From the NCBI GenBank assembly GCA_023101885.1, contig JALPQD010000206.1, positions 3,134,954 through 3,198,953 of the forward strand: 64,000 nt of DNA, written 5' to 3'. The stretch comes from Typhlomys cinereus. Lineage: Eukaryota > Chordata > Mammalia > Rodentia > Platacanthomyidae. This document shows positions 1-11,748 of the stretch, piece by piece; position 1 is the stretch's first letter, and each line of letters opens with the position of its first letter. The position numbers and the translations under genes were made by a program. The notes under the pieces were generated by a model that was given only the letters and a program-made list of their open reading frames with translations, was not told the origin of the DNA and did no database searches.

Positions 1-161
1 TGACTTTGAATCTGTGGCCTCTCATCCAAGGCTGCTTCTCACATGATTCCCTGGTTCTAGTGGTGACCCTGTCACCTGCTAGCTCATTTGCCTCGAAGCC
101 CTCTCCTCCTCCACAGCTGGCTCTGCAGGGGATACAGCAACACATACTAACTCACTAGGAA

Positions 162-1089
162 TTATTTAAAAGAATTTGTTTTCTTGAGTTTTCTCAAAGC
201 TTCAATCATGTCCATGTTAGTCAAGCTGTAGATGACAGGGTTCATCATTTGTGGGACCACAATGTACATCAATGAAGACATAGCTATCTCTTTTCTTGAA
301 ATGGTAAAGGCAGATGTAATGTACAACCCTGCAGCTGTACCATAGAACAGGGATACCACCAATAAGTGAGGCCCACAGGTGGAAAAGGCCTTTCTCCTTC
401 CTGTCTCAGAGGAAATATTTGTAAAAGAAGAGACAATTTTTGTATAGGAAAAAATGATTCCACAGATAGAAACACCACCAAATATGAAAGTTGAGATATA
501 TATCAGAATGTTGTTGATGACCGTGTCTGAGCATGCAAGCTTGATGACCTGAGCAAGTTCACAGAAAAATAGAGGGATTTCCAGATCTGTGCAGAAGTCT
601 CAGCAAACATTAGACCAAGGAGTAGAGTGTTGACCATACTAATAAGTAGGGACATTACAAGGAGCAGACCACAGACCTGGTGGTTCATGATGACCTTGTA
701 GTTCAGAGATGACAAATGGCCACATGGCTGTCATAGGCCATTACTGCAAGGAGACAGTTCTCCAAGGAAGCAAATTCCAAAATAAAGCAAACCTGAGTGA
801 GACAGCCTGTGTAAGTGATGCTCATTATCCGTGTCTGCATATTCACTAGCATTTTTGGGATGGTGCTTGTACTTAAACAGACATCAATCAATGAAAGGTT
901 AGAGAGAAAAAAGTACATGGGTGTGTGGAGGTGGGAGTCAACACTCACAGCCAGGATAAAGCGCAGATTGCTCAGGATGGTGACCAGGTTAATGAACAGG
1001 TGGCTGAAGATGAAGGGATGCAATGCTGGATCATCTGTTATCCTTCCTAGAAAAAACTGGAGAACATCTGTTTGGTTTCTCCCTTGCAT
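162..1089 (-). pseudogene. Olfactory receptor pseudogene OR-X1 (OR7-like, class II)
   Basis: An olfactory receptor would be a seven-transmembrane odorant GPCR in the olfactory neuron membrane. The N-terminus MQGRNQTDV starts at 1089 and carries a typical N-glycosylation site. [13 protein letters not shown] (TM2), [12 protein letters not shown] (TM3 end, normally MAYDRYVAICHPL) and a C-terminal [13 protein letters not shown] are all visible. Arg in the MAYDR motif is Ser. Breaks relative to the other copies are a 1-bp deletion in the CHPL codons (near 708), which gives a stop at 703, and an indel cluster near 597-607 (about 5 bp lost, 1 bp gained). At the TM1 glycine, where copies 2 and 3 have TGA, this copy has Ser. 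The length matches an intact single-exon OR of about 312 residues, so the gene is complete but broken. Confidence 0.92.
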
Positions 1090-1800
1090 GTTGTCAATGA
1101 GTCTGACAGGAATGTCAATGAAGACGATTAAAGAACTGCCACCAAAATTAGCCGCAGCACTTGGGAACATGTAAGAAATACAACTGCTTTGTTCCCATCA
1201 GGACTTATTCTCTATGTCTGAAAGTCAAAGTCTGCAAGTACAGATGATACAGAATAACTCTGAGAATAATACCAATGAACCTAAGGTGCCTTGTAACTCT
1301 TCCCAAGCTGAAAAATAACTTGTGATCATCAAAATGGCCAGCCCTAAGCCATGTTCCATGATGATTCATCAACATTAGCCATAAATAACAAGTTTTATAT
1401 TCCTTTTCCATCTAAATATGATTAATGATCATACTCTCTTTTTTGACATTCGTCTGGATTTCTGCAGGGATTGCTGCCACCCCTCAGTGCCTTAATCAAA
1501 GGCAGACTTCTTTGCCTAGGTAGGTTTTCTGCTCTACCAGGCCCCTTTCCCACTATAGTTGTTAGATGCAGTTTGAACCACAGTAGCCCATATGATGAAA
1601 ATAAAAGTAGAGAACTGACTTCCAAAAGTTTTCCTCTGATTTCTAGCCATGTATCATTGCATGCATGAGTATATCTCTCTGTCTCCCCTTTCCCTTCATC
1701 TCTTCCTCCTCTCTTTCAAATGAGAAAGGCGAAGTGGAATATATTATGAAAATTAGCAGTATGTTGGATGAAATGGAGAAAAGTGGAAAGGAAGATGTTT
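1090..1800. other. Non-coding spacer between OR-X1 and U6 fragment
   Basis: No gene or repeat family recognised. The sequence is conserved in all three units (about 25177-25917 and 48291-49030), so it belongs to the ancestral duplicated segment. It is the upstream side of OR-X, where an OR promoter or 5' exon might have been, but I see no distinct signal. Confidence 0.5.
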
Positions 1801-1802
1801 TT

Positions 1803-1864
1803 CATGAAGGAACCATGCTAATCTTCTCTATATCGTTCCAATTTTAGGATATGTGATGCCAAAG
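1803..1864 (-). pseudogene. U6 snRNA pseudogene fragment (unit 1)
   Basis: Read on the minus strand, this matches U6 snRNA from about nucleotide 10 to 56: the GGCA(G)CACATAT, AAAATTGGAACGATA and AGAGAAGATTAGCATGG segments are in order. The middle of U6 (GCGCAAGGATGACACGC) is missing and a degenerate CTTCATGAA follows, resembling the later TTCGTGAAG stretch. U6-derived fragments are common L1-mobilised pseudogenes. It lacks the 5' end and the proximal promoter, so it is not a functional snRNA gene. Confidence 0.75.
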
Positions 1865-3411
1865 CAAGCACAAAAGGAAATGACCCTATCATATATTGTA
1901 ATTTAGAAGGTCAGAGAAATTTAATCCCTTAATACAAAACTCTGGGAACTTTAGTCATGAAGGAAATACCATCAAGTTCAACAATCTTTGATAAAGGTAT
2001 ATAACCAAATATATAGGAATTAATATGACATAAACTATCACTGAGTTAGATACAGAATCATGACAGCAACATTTCAAAAATTAACCAATCAAACCGAGGA
2101 GACCCATTTCTTTTCAAGACAATTGGCATTTAGCAGCATACCTCAATCACAATACTGTGGATTGAAAATGTACCCCTGTTAAGGACAGAGAAACCCATTC
2201 ATTGGTTCCTAGTTCCTTCCTACAGGAGAAACCAACTATAATCTTCCATCTGAGCGATACCTGTTAGTTCAGGCTGTCTCTCACAGTCTTTGAATGCCCC
2301 AGAGGCCCAGTCTCCAATGGTCCTCATTAGACCAGCTATGTTAACATGCCAATCCCAGAAGTCATGTCTTTAAGACCCAGAGAGCAGATATAACTATAAA
2401 GTAACAGATCCCTCAATATGTTTACTCCTTTTTATGAAGATCTCCATTACATGCATGTGACTAAGTGAACATATAATATTGATATCACAAATTTAAGTTT
2501 CTCTTTATACGTTCAGAAAACAAACTTTGTAATCTAGGTAAAAATACTGGGAAGCCAGATTTTTATTTTATCTGAGAAAGATACTACTTGGGAAAATAAG
2601 TGGTTGTACATAATATTTTTATATTATGTATTATATTATATATTATATATAATATATTATATATTATACTAGAAAAGTACAAATATTTGAAGTATTACAA
2701 TATCTTAAAATTACAAATCTTTCTAAATTATCCCTGATGCTGTGGAAGTGTAATTTTATGCACATTTAGTGGAAAAATGTCAGATATATTTCCAGAATTC
2801 ACTGCTGCACACAAATATATTCACAAAATGTTACAGTCTATAGAGAATATAATCTACTACAAAAGTCCTCTTGCATGGTGACAATATTAATATTTTCAAA
2901 CTTATTGATATGGGAATTTTCTATCAACTTTTCTTTCAAGGTAAAATTCCAATTGTATATTTTCCACAGAAATATTAATTCAATTAGAAACTGACCAAGT
3001 CTGTTGCCAGCAGGTGAGGTAGATTTGATAAGATTTCAGACATTATTTTAATACCTACATAGAGGATGGTATATCATGTTAACAATCATTTCATATGTCT
3101 CTTATATTTAAATATTACGATATTTTTGTTTTCTCTTTCAATATATTGCATTAGTGTTACTTATCTTAGTTTGTAATATGGGTTATATGTCATTTGAAAT
3201 CTGTACCAGGATATTTATCATGACTTTTATTGATATATTAACTGCAACAGCTAAAAAATAGAAAGAATGGATGAAATATTTTAAGATATATTTCAACTTA
3301 AAAAAATCAAGTTCAATTTCTTAATTTCCTAAGGGTTACAAAGTGCACTTAAGTAAGGTAATATATCCAGGACACAAAAATGAAATAAAACTTAATGTTT
3401 TTTCATTATAG
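1865..3411. other. AT-rich non-coding spacer (unit 1)
   Basis: No coding potential or recognised mobile element. It corresponds to 25988-27470 and 49102-50570 in the other units. A palindromic AT tract at 2611-2670 is much longer than in units 2 and 3. Confidence 0.5.
2611..2670. repeat. AT-rich palindromic repeat
   Basis: About 60 bp made almost entirely of tatatta/taatata words, able to fold as a hairpin. Units 2 and 3 have only 'attattttattaggtgtt' at the same place (near 26712 and 49824), so the expansion is private to unit 1 or was lost in the ancestor of units 2 and 3. Confidence 0.8.
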
Positions 3412-4147
3412 AATTTTTTTCTTTTTTTAAAATTTTCTTTTTTCCACTCATACAAACTTGATGGGTACCACATTGCCCAACCTCCCTCCACACGATGATA
3501 TTAACCAGATGTCTCATTACTTACTTGCATTAGTTGGTAGTGGACCACTATCTCTTCTATAGCATGATCCCCTCTCTCCTTGTAGCTGGCGAGGCCCTCC
3601 TTCCCTGTCCCTCCTATTTATAATCTTTGAAATTACTGTAGGTATTACAGAGATTTATCTTTATGCGTGTCACTGAGTCGCTTTGGTACTAGGATCCACT
3701 TATTAGGGAATAAATGCAGTGCTTAATTTTCTGTGTCTGGGATGGATAATTCGCTCAATATATTTTTTTTCTAATTACATCCAATTCCTGGCAAATTTCA
3801 TTAAGTCATCATTTTTGATGGATGAGTAGTATTCCATTGTATAAATGTACCACATTTTCCTTATCCACTTCTCAACACTTGGACATTTGGGTTAATTCCA
3901 TGAATCTGCTATTGTAAACGTGCTCCTATGAACATGGTCATGCTTGTGCTATTGAGGTGAATTTTTGCTGTATGGAGGATTATTCCCAAAAGAGCAATAG
4001 CAGGGTCATATGGCATTTCAACCTTTACCTTTTTAAAGAATTGCCAGACTGCTCGCCAGAGTGGTTGTATAAACCTGCATTCCCACCAGCAATATAGGAG
4101 TCTTCCTTTCTCGCCACATCCTCTCTAGCAATTGCTGGTGTTTGTAT
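3412..4147 (-). mobile_element. Old L1 3' fragment (ORF2 C-terminus plus partial 3' UTR), unit 1
   Basis: On the minus strand this resembles the 3' end of L1 ORF2: the equivalents of MEYYSAIKND, KSWNQPKCPTVDEW, EMPYDPAIPLLG and CRLTQPLWR can be read, with many substitutions and stops, followed by a short 3' UTR end (ccactcatacaaacttgatgg). Most of the 3' UTR is missing between about 3485 and 3500. The same fragment is in units 2 and 3, so it predates the duplication. At its upper end it is fused directly to a SINE by a unit 1 deletion. Confidence 0.8.
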
Positions 4148-4376
4148 TGTGGATGCCTGTGGAACATGAGTGTGATACTGGGAATCGTCTTGGATTTCTC
4201 TGCCTCCTTATTGATTTGTTGTGGGATTTCACAGGCTGTGCCCTCTGGATTGGAATATCAAGTGACTGTTATATCTACCCAGCAGTTTTATGTGCTATCT
4301 GAGGATCTGAACTCTGGTCCTTCTGCTTGCTTGCTAGGTATACACTTTAACCCCCAAGTCATCTCCCCACCACAAT
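4148..4376 (-). mobile_element. B2-like tRNA-derived SINE, 3'-truncated (unit 1)
   Basis: Minus-strand reading starts 'ggtggggagatgacttggg' (A-box-like) and has a B-box-like 'agagttcagatcc', typical of rodent B2-like SINEs. The 3' part of the SINE, present in units 2 and 3 up to 29810 and 53030, is lost here because of the deletion that joined it to the old L1 fragment. Confidence 0.75.
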
Positions 4377-5449
4377 AGTGTCATCTTGACCACCAATTTT
4401 AACCATCACACGTGAAACATATTGTCTCATGTATTTATACTATATTTTGTATTTATACAACATTTGTCTCACTATGTAAGGAAATAATGTAGATATAATG
4501 TCCTTCTGATTGTGTTACCAGCATGTATCCCTTAAGATAGACAAGAGAAGGCAAGAAGTGAATGTTAAGAGAACATGAAGGTCTGCCTGATACTTGAAAC
4601 AAATGTCAGTCAAAACTCAGGAATTTTCCCTGACTTGTCTGAAAGTCTAAATCATTCACATAAGAGTTCTTTATTGATCATGTTAGCTCCTAAGAGATGT
4701 TTGATCCCCTGAAATTGTAGGGAAATGGAGTCTAGATAGCCAGGATCTATGGATATCAAACTCCCAAGGACGACAAGGAGTACACAGAGCCTGAATGTGA
4801 TCTGGACTCACAGGACAGTTCAGTATACCTGTCCCAGGAACCATCATACTGTAATTGAGGGAAAGGATCACTGACTTCGTGTACCCTGAACACAGAGCGT
4901 CTATGTTTCCTGAAGAAATATAGAAGAAAAACAGATTCTGGTTTATGACATTTGGAAGCTTGTGGTGATGCTACAAAGAGGACTACTTCCAACAGATCAG
5001 TGGCCAACACATCATCATTTCCCATACCCCATGTACTAGTGAGGATCTCAGGAGACACAATGACATTCACAGAGAATAAATGAGATAAGTGTCAGACATG
5101 ACAAAGGGAACTTTCCCATCCATAAGCTCACCTACTGAAAAGCCACTTATATTACCAAAGAGACCTGGTCCCTTACTCAGGTGCACCCAATGGGAGCCCG
5201 GTGGTCCACACACGCAGAAAGACATGAGAGTGGATGGGACTTGACAGGATTGGTGTAGGGAGGGAAGGGTGGAACAGGAGGGAGGTGATAGGAGAAGGGG
5301 AAATGGCATAAATGTATTTCATCTGATGTACAAAATTTCAAGTTTAAACAAAAAAAGATTGTGGTAATAGAAGAATCATACATTCAGACTTACCAGAAAT
5401 CCTGTAATGTTGGTAAAGCTAGAAATGCAAACTTAAGCCAAAGCATATA
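4377..5449. other. Non-coding spacer upstream of OR-Y1
   Basis: No gene recognised. Conserved at 30108-31157 and 53324-54373. The scattered open frames are short, differ between units and do not resemble known proteins. Confidence 0.5.
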
Positions 5450-6692
5450 TCACGAGGGAGAGCCTGCCTTACGGATGAGTTTCTGCAAGGCTTCTCTCAT
5501 GTCCCTGTTCCTAAGGCTGTATATAAAAGGCTTCAGAATTTGCAGAATCACGGTGCACATTACATAAGCAGCAGTATTCTTCCTAGGAGAAACATTAATG
5601 CTAGAAGTGATGTAAACCCACAGTCCTGCACCATAGAACAAAGAGACCACTGACAGGTAAGACACACAGGTTGAGAAAGCTTTATACCTTCCTCTTGCTG
5701 ATCATATCCTCAAAAGGGAAGAGACTATTTGGGAGTAAGAGAAAATGATTCCAGAGGTTGGGATGACACCAAATAGAAATGTTATAATATATACCAAGAT
5801 AATATTGATGAGAGTGTTAGAACAGGAAAGTTTAACAACATGAGAAAGTTCACAGAAAAGCGGTACTTCCACATCTGTGCAGAAGGACAGCTGCAATGAC
5901 ATAAGCCCAATCAGCACAGTGTTCATAATGCTAATTAGGAAGGAAAATAGATGGAGCAGACCACAAAAGCAAGAGTTCATGATGACAGAACTCTTGCAGC
6001 TCAGAGGGTGACAAATGGCTTCACAGCGATCATAGGCCATCACTGCAAGAATACAGCTTTCTAATGCAGCAAAGTCCAAAACAAACAGGCTTGAATGAGG
6101 CAACCTATAAGTGTGACGCTCCGGTCTTGAGTTTGAATGTTCACCAGCATCTTGGGGATGACAGTGGTGGTTAAACAGATTTCACTGAAGGACAGGTTGG
6201 AGAGGAAGAGGTACATGGGTGTTTGAAGATGGGAGTCAGAACTCACGAGAAAAATGATGAGCACATTTCCCAGGATTGTAACAAATATATGGACAAGAAG
6301 AGGCAAAAAATGAGGGGCTACAGTACTGGGTCCTCTGTTAGTCCCAAAAGAAAAAAATGTGGGGGCTGAAGAGGTGGCTCAGGTGTTAAGCCTCTGCCTT
6401 GCAGGCAAAATGTCCCAAGTTCTGATCCTAGACCCCACATAAGACGCCAGGCAGAATCGGATGCAGCCTGCTTTTCTGGTCCTGGTAGGGCCGAGCGTAA
6501 GAATCCAGGGCCAGAGTAAACAAGGAGGAGTTGGAGGCAGTCCATGGTGGTTCCCGAATTCGCAGGAGCTTCTACACACACATACACACACATACATACA
6601 GGTACGCATGCACACAAAATTGAATATATATATAAATAAAATATTAAAAAAAAGAAAAAATGTGAAACACTTGTTTGGTTTGTGGCTTCCAT
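5450..6692 (-). pseudogene. Olfactory receptor pseudogene OR-Y1 (OR7-like), split by a SINE
   Basis: Starts MEATNQTSV at 6692 and ends at the TGA at 5450. Visible OR signatures are [66 protein letters not shown] and [16 protein letters not shown] (6362-6651) interrupts the N-terminal codons around residue 13. There is a frameshift near 6085, where the TM3 frame changes, and an in-frame TGA at 5702-5704 before the KAFSTC motif, shared with OR-Y3 but not OR-Y2. The TM1 glycine codon is still GGA here. OR-Y is a second, distinct OR7-like gene that was already next to OR-X before the tandem duplication. Confidence 0.92.
6362..6651 (+). mobile_element. Young tRNA-derived SINE inserted in OR-Y1
   Basis: Begins 'ggggctgaagaggtggctca', with an A-box (tggctcaggtg) and a degenerate B-box (aagttctgatcc), and ends in a (ca)n stretch and A-rich tail. 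It is flanked by target-site duplications 'aagaaaaaaatgtg' (6348-6361) and 'aagaaaaaatgtg' (6652-6664). Units 2 and 3 have a single uninterrupted copy of this site (about 32051 and 55270), so it inserted after the unit 1 lineage separated. Same family as the SINE inside L1-1 at 15752. Confidence 0.9.
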
Positions 6693-7589
6693 ATTGTTCA
6701 TCAATCTTGTGAAGCTAAGTGACATATATGATCATAAGTTTATGGTATCTTATTTCTGTTAAAAATGTAGTTTCATTATCCACAATATAGGCTTAGTCCT
6801 CATAATCTCCTAAGACAAAAACCATCAGTAGTCTTTTACAATCCCTCCAGATGTGTTTGAGACATACTGAGTTTTATTCAATGCAAACTCATTTGTACTA
6901 CAGAAATTTGTGAGTGCTCAAATGCATTCATTCACAAATTTCTTCCTCACCATCCTTACATTTGTCTTTCCATGCCATCTATTGAAACCAATTTTTAAAT
7001 CATCTACTCTGTTTCCTATGTCATAATAATCCTGGAAAGCGAAATGAAATACATGTGATGCCTGTTTTTGCAACAGAAGTGTCCCAATACATTATAGAAA
7101 GAATATTTCATGTACTCTACTTAAGTGCTAGTAACTGATCATCTCTTTGGTACTCAGACACAGGTGGGTCACATCAAATAGAAATGAATCATTTATTTCC
7201 ATGATAGACATGAAATAAAGTTAGGGCATGACATACGTTGGATCAAAGCTCAGATTGCCTCATTATGCAGTAAACTTTTTTGACTAATTTCTGTTTATGG
7301 AATGTGTATCACGCAGAGTTGTCACACTGAATCACCACAAAGGACTCTTGCCCAGACAAGCAAATTTGGTTAATCCCCGATATTGACCCTCCTTCCATCA
7401 CTGCCACTCAGGATCAAGTAAGCAAGGCTTTTGTACAGCAAGTACGAACTTGTCATTAGGGGCAATGTCCATCAAGCAGAAGGTCTGCCTGAGTATGGAA
7501 ATGGAGGACAGGGAATTCCATCATTTACTATTTAAAAAAATGTAAATAGCAAGCCATCTGATGCACCTCGCTCTCACTTTCCTTCCTGT
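6693..7589. other. Non-coding spacer, OR-Y1 to old L1 3' UTR
   Basis: No gene or element recognised; homologous to 32093-32820 and 55311-56030. Unit 1 carries about 60 bp near 7395-7600 that units 2 and 3 lack or have shortened. Confidence 0.45.
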
Positions 7590-8490
7590 TCACTTGAGGA
7601 CTGAACAGGTTTTGATCTCCCCAATCAGGGAGGATACAGAGGCCGGCAGTTAGATCTTAACCAATTCACAAATGGGAGACAAACCCCCCTTACTGCTGGA
7701 TACCACTCCTATTCTAACACATGATATTGAGTGTCTTCTTATATTAAGATCTTTGTTCAAATAGTCATTTATCTTTGGTTAGGAGATGAACTCGACAGTC
7801 AATCAGGAGACATCAAAGGGCAGTGTAGGAACAGCAAAACTGAAAACAACAACAAACCATACTTCAGAACACCAAGGACCCTACATTATTCACCTGGAAC
7901 CAGACCAGCTAAATCTCTCCCAATCCTAAAGCTCAGTGAACTTTGAGGAAAAAGGGCATGCAAGATTATAAGAGCCTAAAGATGGGGAGGACCAACGATA
8001 TGTAAGATACTCCACACAATTCAAGGCTACATCAGCCAGGATATAGCCACAATGTGATTGGACTTTGCCTGACCTACACAATGGCTAACATGTCAACAAC
8101 CCAACAAAGTCTAGCATGGATCACAGGGGAGAAGGCTTCAGACAGTAGGATCCTTAGAGGCAAGGGGTCAAACAGTTACAATAGAGTTCCCATACTAGTG
8201 GACAGTTCAAGAAAGGGCTCCAAACTATGCCTCTGAGTCCTGAACCCTCACTAGTGTAGACAACTCCGAGGGAAATTTAACACCCACATGAACAGATGCT
8301 CCGGAGGATGGGAGGGAGAAAGTAGGAAGCACCAAGAAAAGAGAAGGGAAGGAAAAGGGGTGAGAGGGAGGGGGAGAGTGGGAAGTGAGGAGAATACAAT
8401 GGGTAGAAACATGGGGGAAAGGGGGGGAGGAGAAGGGAATACCTATTGATCTTGTATAACTAGGCAAAATAAAAAATTTGTTCCTGAATA
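7590..8490 (+). mobile_element. Old L1 3' UTR fragment (older subfamily), unit 1
   Basis: Its architecture parallels the 3' UTR of the young L1s in this window: a 'cacaaatgggagacaaaccc' segment, then 'aaatctctcccaatcctaaa', a purine/G-rich tract at about 8290-8440, then 'acctattgatcttgtataact' and an A-rich end. The sequence is clearly diverged from the young family, so it represents an older L1 subfamily. Present in units 2 (truncated) and 3. No ORF2 is attached. Confidence 0.7.
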
Positions 8491-9304
8491 CATCCTGTGG
8501 TCTTTATGTTTGTTTACCTTTAACCATGAAACTATTTGCAACAGATGTGTGGAATTCATCTAAGTAGAAAGAATAAAGATCATAAAATATTAGCAAGCAT
8601 CAGAGTTTACAATACCCCTCTATAGCAATTCATGTCTCCTTCACACTAATAACTAATACTATCTAGACTTGGGCAATGCTAGCCATGGAATTTCCCATAA
8701 GCCAAGAGATGACACATGAGCTTTAAAGGAAATCAGCAAAGTGAGATATGAAATGTACACATTTCCAAAGAATCCACCCCATACACGAAAACAACAAAAT
8801 GTTGTTTAAGAAGAAAAGTTTATAAATATCAATATTACGTGATGCATACAAAATAGTAAACAGAAAATTTTCTAAGATATCTATAAGAAAGAGTTGTGTT
8901 TTTCTCCAGAAAGAGATACAAAATAACAAGAAAACATTTATTCTTTGATACAATATGGGACTCACAGACTCTGATTGTGTTCCAAGCACATGATATGAAA
9001 AAAAAAATCACCAAATATATGAGAAACTTGCCTTATCTTTGCAACAGGAAATGTATGATGGATCATTAAGTACCTTGATTATAGTAATAATTCTGCATGC
9101 TTAGGTATAACCATAAATCGTGCTTTAATTTGAATGTATGTAAACATTATTAGGGTTTATGTCAACTAAACTGAGAAAAACCAGAAGGTTTACAAGCTCA
9201 AAAGATCAGAGAGAAAGCACCAAGTACTGAGTTTAATATTATCATGGAAGGGGAGAACCAAATTCTAAAAGTTGCTTTGTGAATTCTACAAATCTGTGAA
9301 TTAT

Positions 9305-9307
<3 letters not shown>
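8491..9307. other. Non-coding spacer (unit 1)
   Basis: Nothing coding seen. It contains the site at about 9049-9065 corresponding to the L1-2 target of unit 2 and is uninterrupted here (aaatgtatgatggatcatt). Confidence 0.45.

Positions 9308-9364
<57 letters not shown>
9308..9364. repeat. (TC)n microsatellite, unit 1
   Basis: About 28 uninterrupted CT dinucleotides. The orthologous position in unit 2 (40239) and unit 3 (57652) also has (TC)n but shorter, so the tract predates the duplication and changed length independently. Confidence 0.95.
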
Positions 9365-9370
<6 letters not shown>

Positions 9371-9438
9371 TTCTCACTGTCTGTCTGTCTATACGAATAA
9401 GTAAAATACATTGTAGACATTGAGGAAAGTAGAAATAG

Positions 9439-10246
9439 TATAGACTGGCAGATAAAAAGTACCCATTTTGCAAATGGGTGATTGACCCTCCCTCACTGAG
9501 GTTTCATACTTTTATTACATCTACCCTTGAATGTGCTATATCTTATAATAAGACTCCAGTTTAACAGCTTTTTGTCTCTGGCCAGGGGGTAACATACAAT
9601 GCCCAGCAGGATGGAGTGAAGGGCATTGCAGGAGCAGCAAAACTGCAAAAGAAAATCAACAAACCACAATCCAGAACTTCAGAGACTCTATATCAACCAC
9701 CCAGAACTAGGCCAGACTAATCTCTCCCCATCCTGAAGCTCAGGGACATTTGCGGAAGAGGGGGCGGTAAGAGTGTAAGAGCAAAAGGATGGGAGGAGCA
9801 ATGATTTGCAAGATACTCCACACAAGTTAGGGCTGAAACAATCATAATTGGACTTTGCATGCCCTGCGCAATGTCCAACACATTATTGACCTCACAAAGT
9901 CTAGCATCTGCTAAAGGCACCAAGATCCTTGGAGGCAAGGGATTGGCAGCCACAGTAGTGTTCCTATGCTTAAGGGGAACATGGGAAAGGGTTCAGGGAA
10001 ATGCCACTGGGTCCTTGTACGTCATCGGAGAGGGGGGCCCAGAGGAGAGTCAGGCATGCACAAGAAAGGACTCTCTGGGAATTGGGGTGGGAGGCACTGG
10101 GGGATGGGGTAGGAGGGGTGAGGGGAGGGGCAGCAGGAGGTTTGGGGGGAGGAGGAGGGAGGGAGGGAATTGGTGTGCCTATTAAGTTTGTATGAGCTGA
10201 AATAATAATAAAAATGTATTAAATTAAAAAAAGAACTGAAAAAAAA
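9439..10246 (+). mobile_element. 5'-truncated L1, 3' UTR only (unit 1-specific)
   Basis: Starts within the L1 3' UTR ('tagactggcagataaaaagt') and continues through the G-rich polypurine tract (about 10085-10170) to 'acctattaagtttgtatgag', an AATAAA-type signal and an A-rich tail. Units 2 and 3 read straight across the site ('gtagaaatagaaaattcttc' near 40326 and 57734). Flanking duplications are short and degenerate. No ORF remains. Confidence 0.85.
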
Positions 10247-11105
10247 GAAAGAACATTCTTCATGATATACTTGAAGATACCAGGCAAAATGTCTTAAGTG
10301 TCGGACACATTTGTTGTCATGTAGAAGAACAAGGGAAGAAGTGTTAATGAAATAAGAATCATTTTGGCCCGAGTTCTGTGGAATGAAATATATAAGAATT
10401 AGTGTGAATACCCCATGAAAAAGTAAGAAAAAAGGGATTTTACCTTGACTTTATTTCAAAAGAAATGACAATAACTTACCTGGATACTAAGGATAGAAAC
10501 TGTGCCCTCATAGAGAGCAGAGGAAGCCATTTGTTCCTCATCAAGAAGAATGATCTCTAGGAAGTGTACAAGAATATTTTTCTGACTGGAATAGACATCC
10601 TAATGAAGCTTTCCCAAATGACTTCTATGGACTTTGCATCCCCAGGGATGTGATACACAAATCCTCACTAGGTAAGATAGATTGCTCGCATTCTGATCCT
10701 ATGAGTGAGTGCCTTAAAGATCAAGAGTGAAGAATTGAACTCATTAGCATTCTTTTCCTGAGCCCTGAGGCATTGGTACATCTTTCAATTTTTCGTACAA
10801 TTTCTGCAAAAATTTTCTTCACAGCTAATTTATACATACTGCATATTTCTTTTCTATTACATTGGAATAGTCTTTGATAGTCAGAAGCAAGGAACTCATA
10901 ATCCAAAGACAATAAGAAGCCTGATTATGTATGGATATGTATATATTATTTATATACATTTGCACATGTGATATCTTATGTATATTAATAAATACATAAA
11001 TATGAACACACAAATTGTAAGTATATGTATGAAATAAGGATATATGTACATGAAATCATAACCTGCATTTGAGGATATAAATAATTAAATTGAAAGCTTA
11101 TAACG
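10247..11105. other. Non-coding spacer (unit 1)
   Basis: No gene recognised; AT-rich, homologous to 41848-42377 plus flanks in unit 2 and to 57870-58620 in unit 3. Confidence 0.45.
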
Positions 11106-11395
11106 TATTATAAATTTATTTATTTATTTAATGATTTATTAATTTATGTGTATTGGAGGACACTCTGTGTCCCTGTGGAGGATCAATGGTGATGTGGTAA
11201 TCATCCTTGATTGTTTATACTTTTTGTTTCACTCGGGGATTTCCCAAGATCTGCCCTTACTGCAGATCCTGGGAATGCAGGCCCCTGGCATTTCTGCCTG
11301 GCATTTTTTCACATGGGACCTGGGATAGCAACTCAGGACCTTCTAATTTGGGGTAATATCATAGCTCCAAAGTCATCTCTCCAACCCCAAAATTG
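11106..11395 (-). mobile_element. Old B2-like SINE (unit 1)
   Basis: Minus-strand reading begins 'ggttggagagatgactttgg', has a degenerate B-box near 'ctgagttgctatcc' and ends in a (taaa)n tail at 11112-11132. Shared by all three units (42378-42655 and 58624-58927), so it inserted before the duplication. Confidence 0.75.
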
Positions 11396-11556
11396 CAAGT
11401 TTTAAAAAAGATACTGCAGAAAGTTCTGAGTGTTCTGAGCTTTGAATATCATTATTGTGTACAAAATGTTGAAAGCTGTACTTGGATCTCCACAGGCATA
11501 CCTACTCTTCTCTCTCGCTTTTATCTCTGAAATAACTAAATGAATAAATTGAAAAA

Positions 11557-11748
11557 TATGTCATTTATTTATTTTGAGAGAGGAAGAAAGAAATTACATA
11601 CATGCATGTCTTGGTGTATGGATGGAGGGCAAAAAGAGATTTTCAGAAATTATTTGTCTCTTCCAATATAAGGCTTCTGGGAATACAAGTCAAGCTATCC
11701 AATTTGTAAGCAAGTAACTTACTCACTGAGCCATCTCCATTGCACCCA
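11557..11748 (-). mobile_element. Second old B2-like SINE (unit 1)
   Basis: Minus-strand reading 'gcaatggagatggctcagtg' followed by 'agtaagttacttgcttac' is a clear tRNA-like head; the tail is (taaa)n-like at 11557-11572. Shared with units 2 (42828-43014) and 3 (59098-59285). Confidence 0.75.

Noticed and set aside
9308..9364. (TC)n tract as a regulatory element
   Set aside because: Simple dinucleotide repeat with variable length between units; no gene nearby to regulate.
9717..9953. Recurring frame of about 78 residues (NPLPPRILVPLADARLCE-like) at several places
   Set aside because: It is the complement of the L1 3' UTR, repeated with each L1 copy, and is not a gene family.
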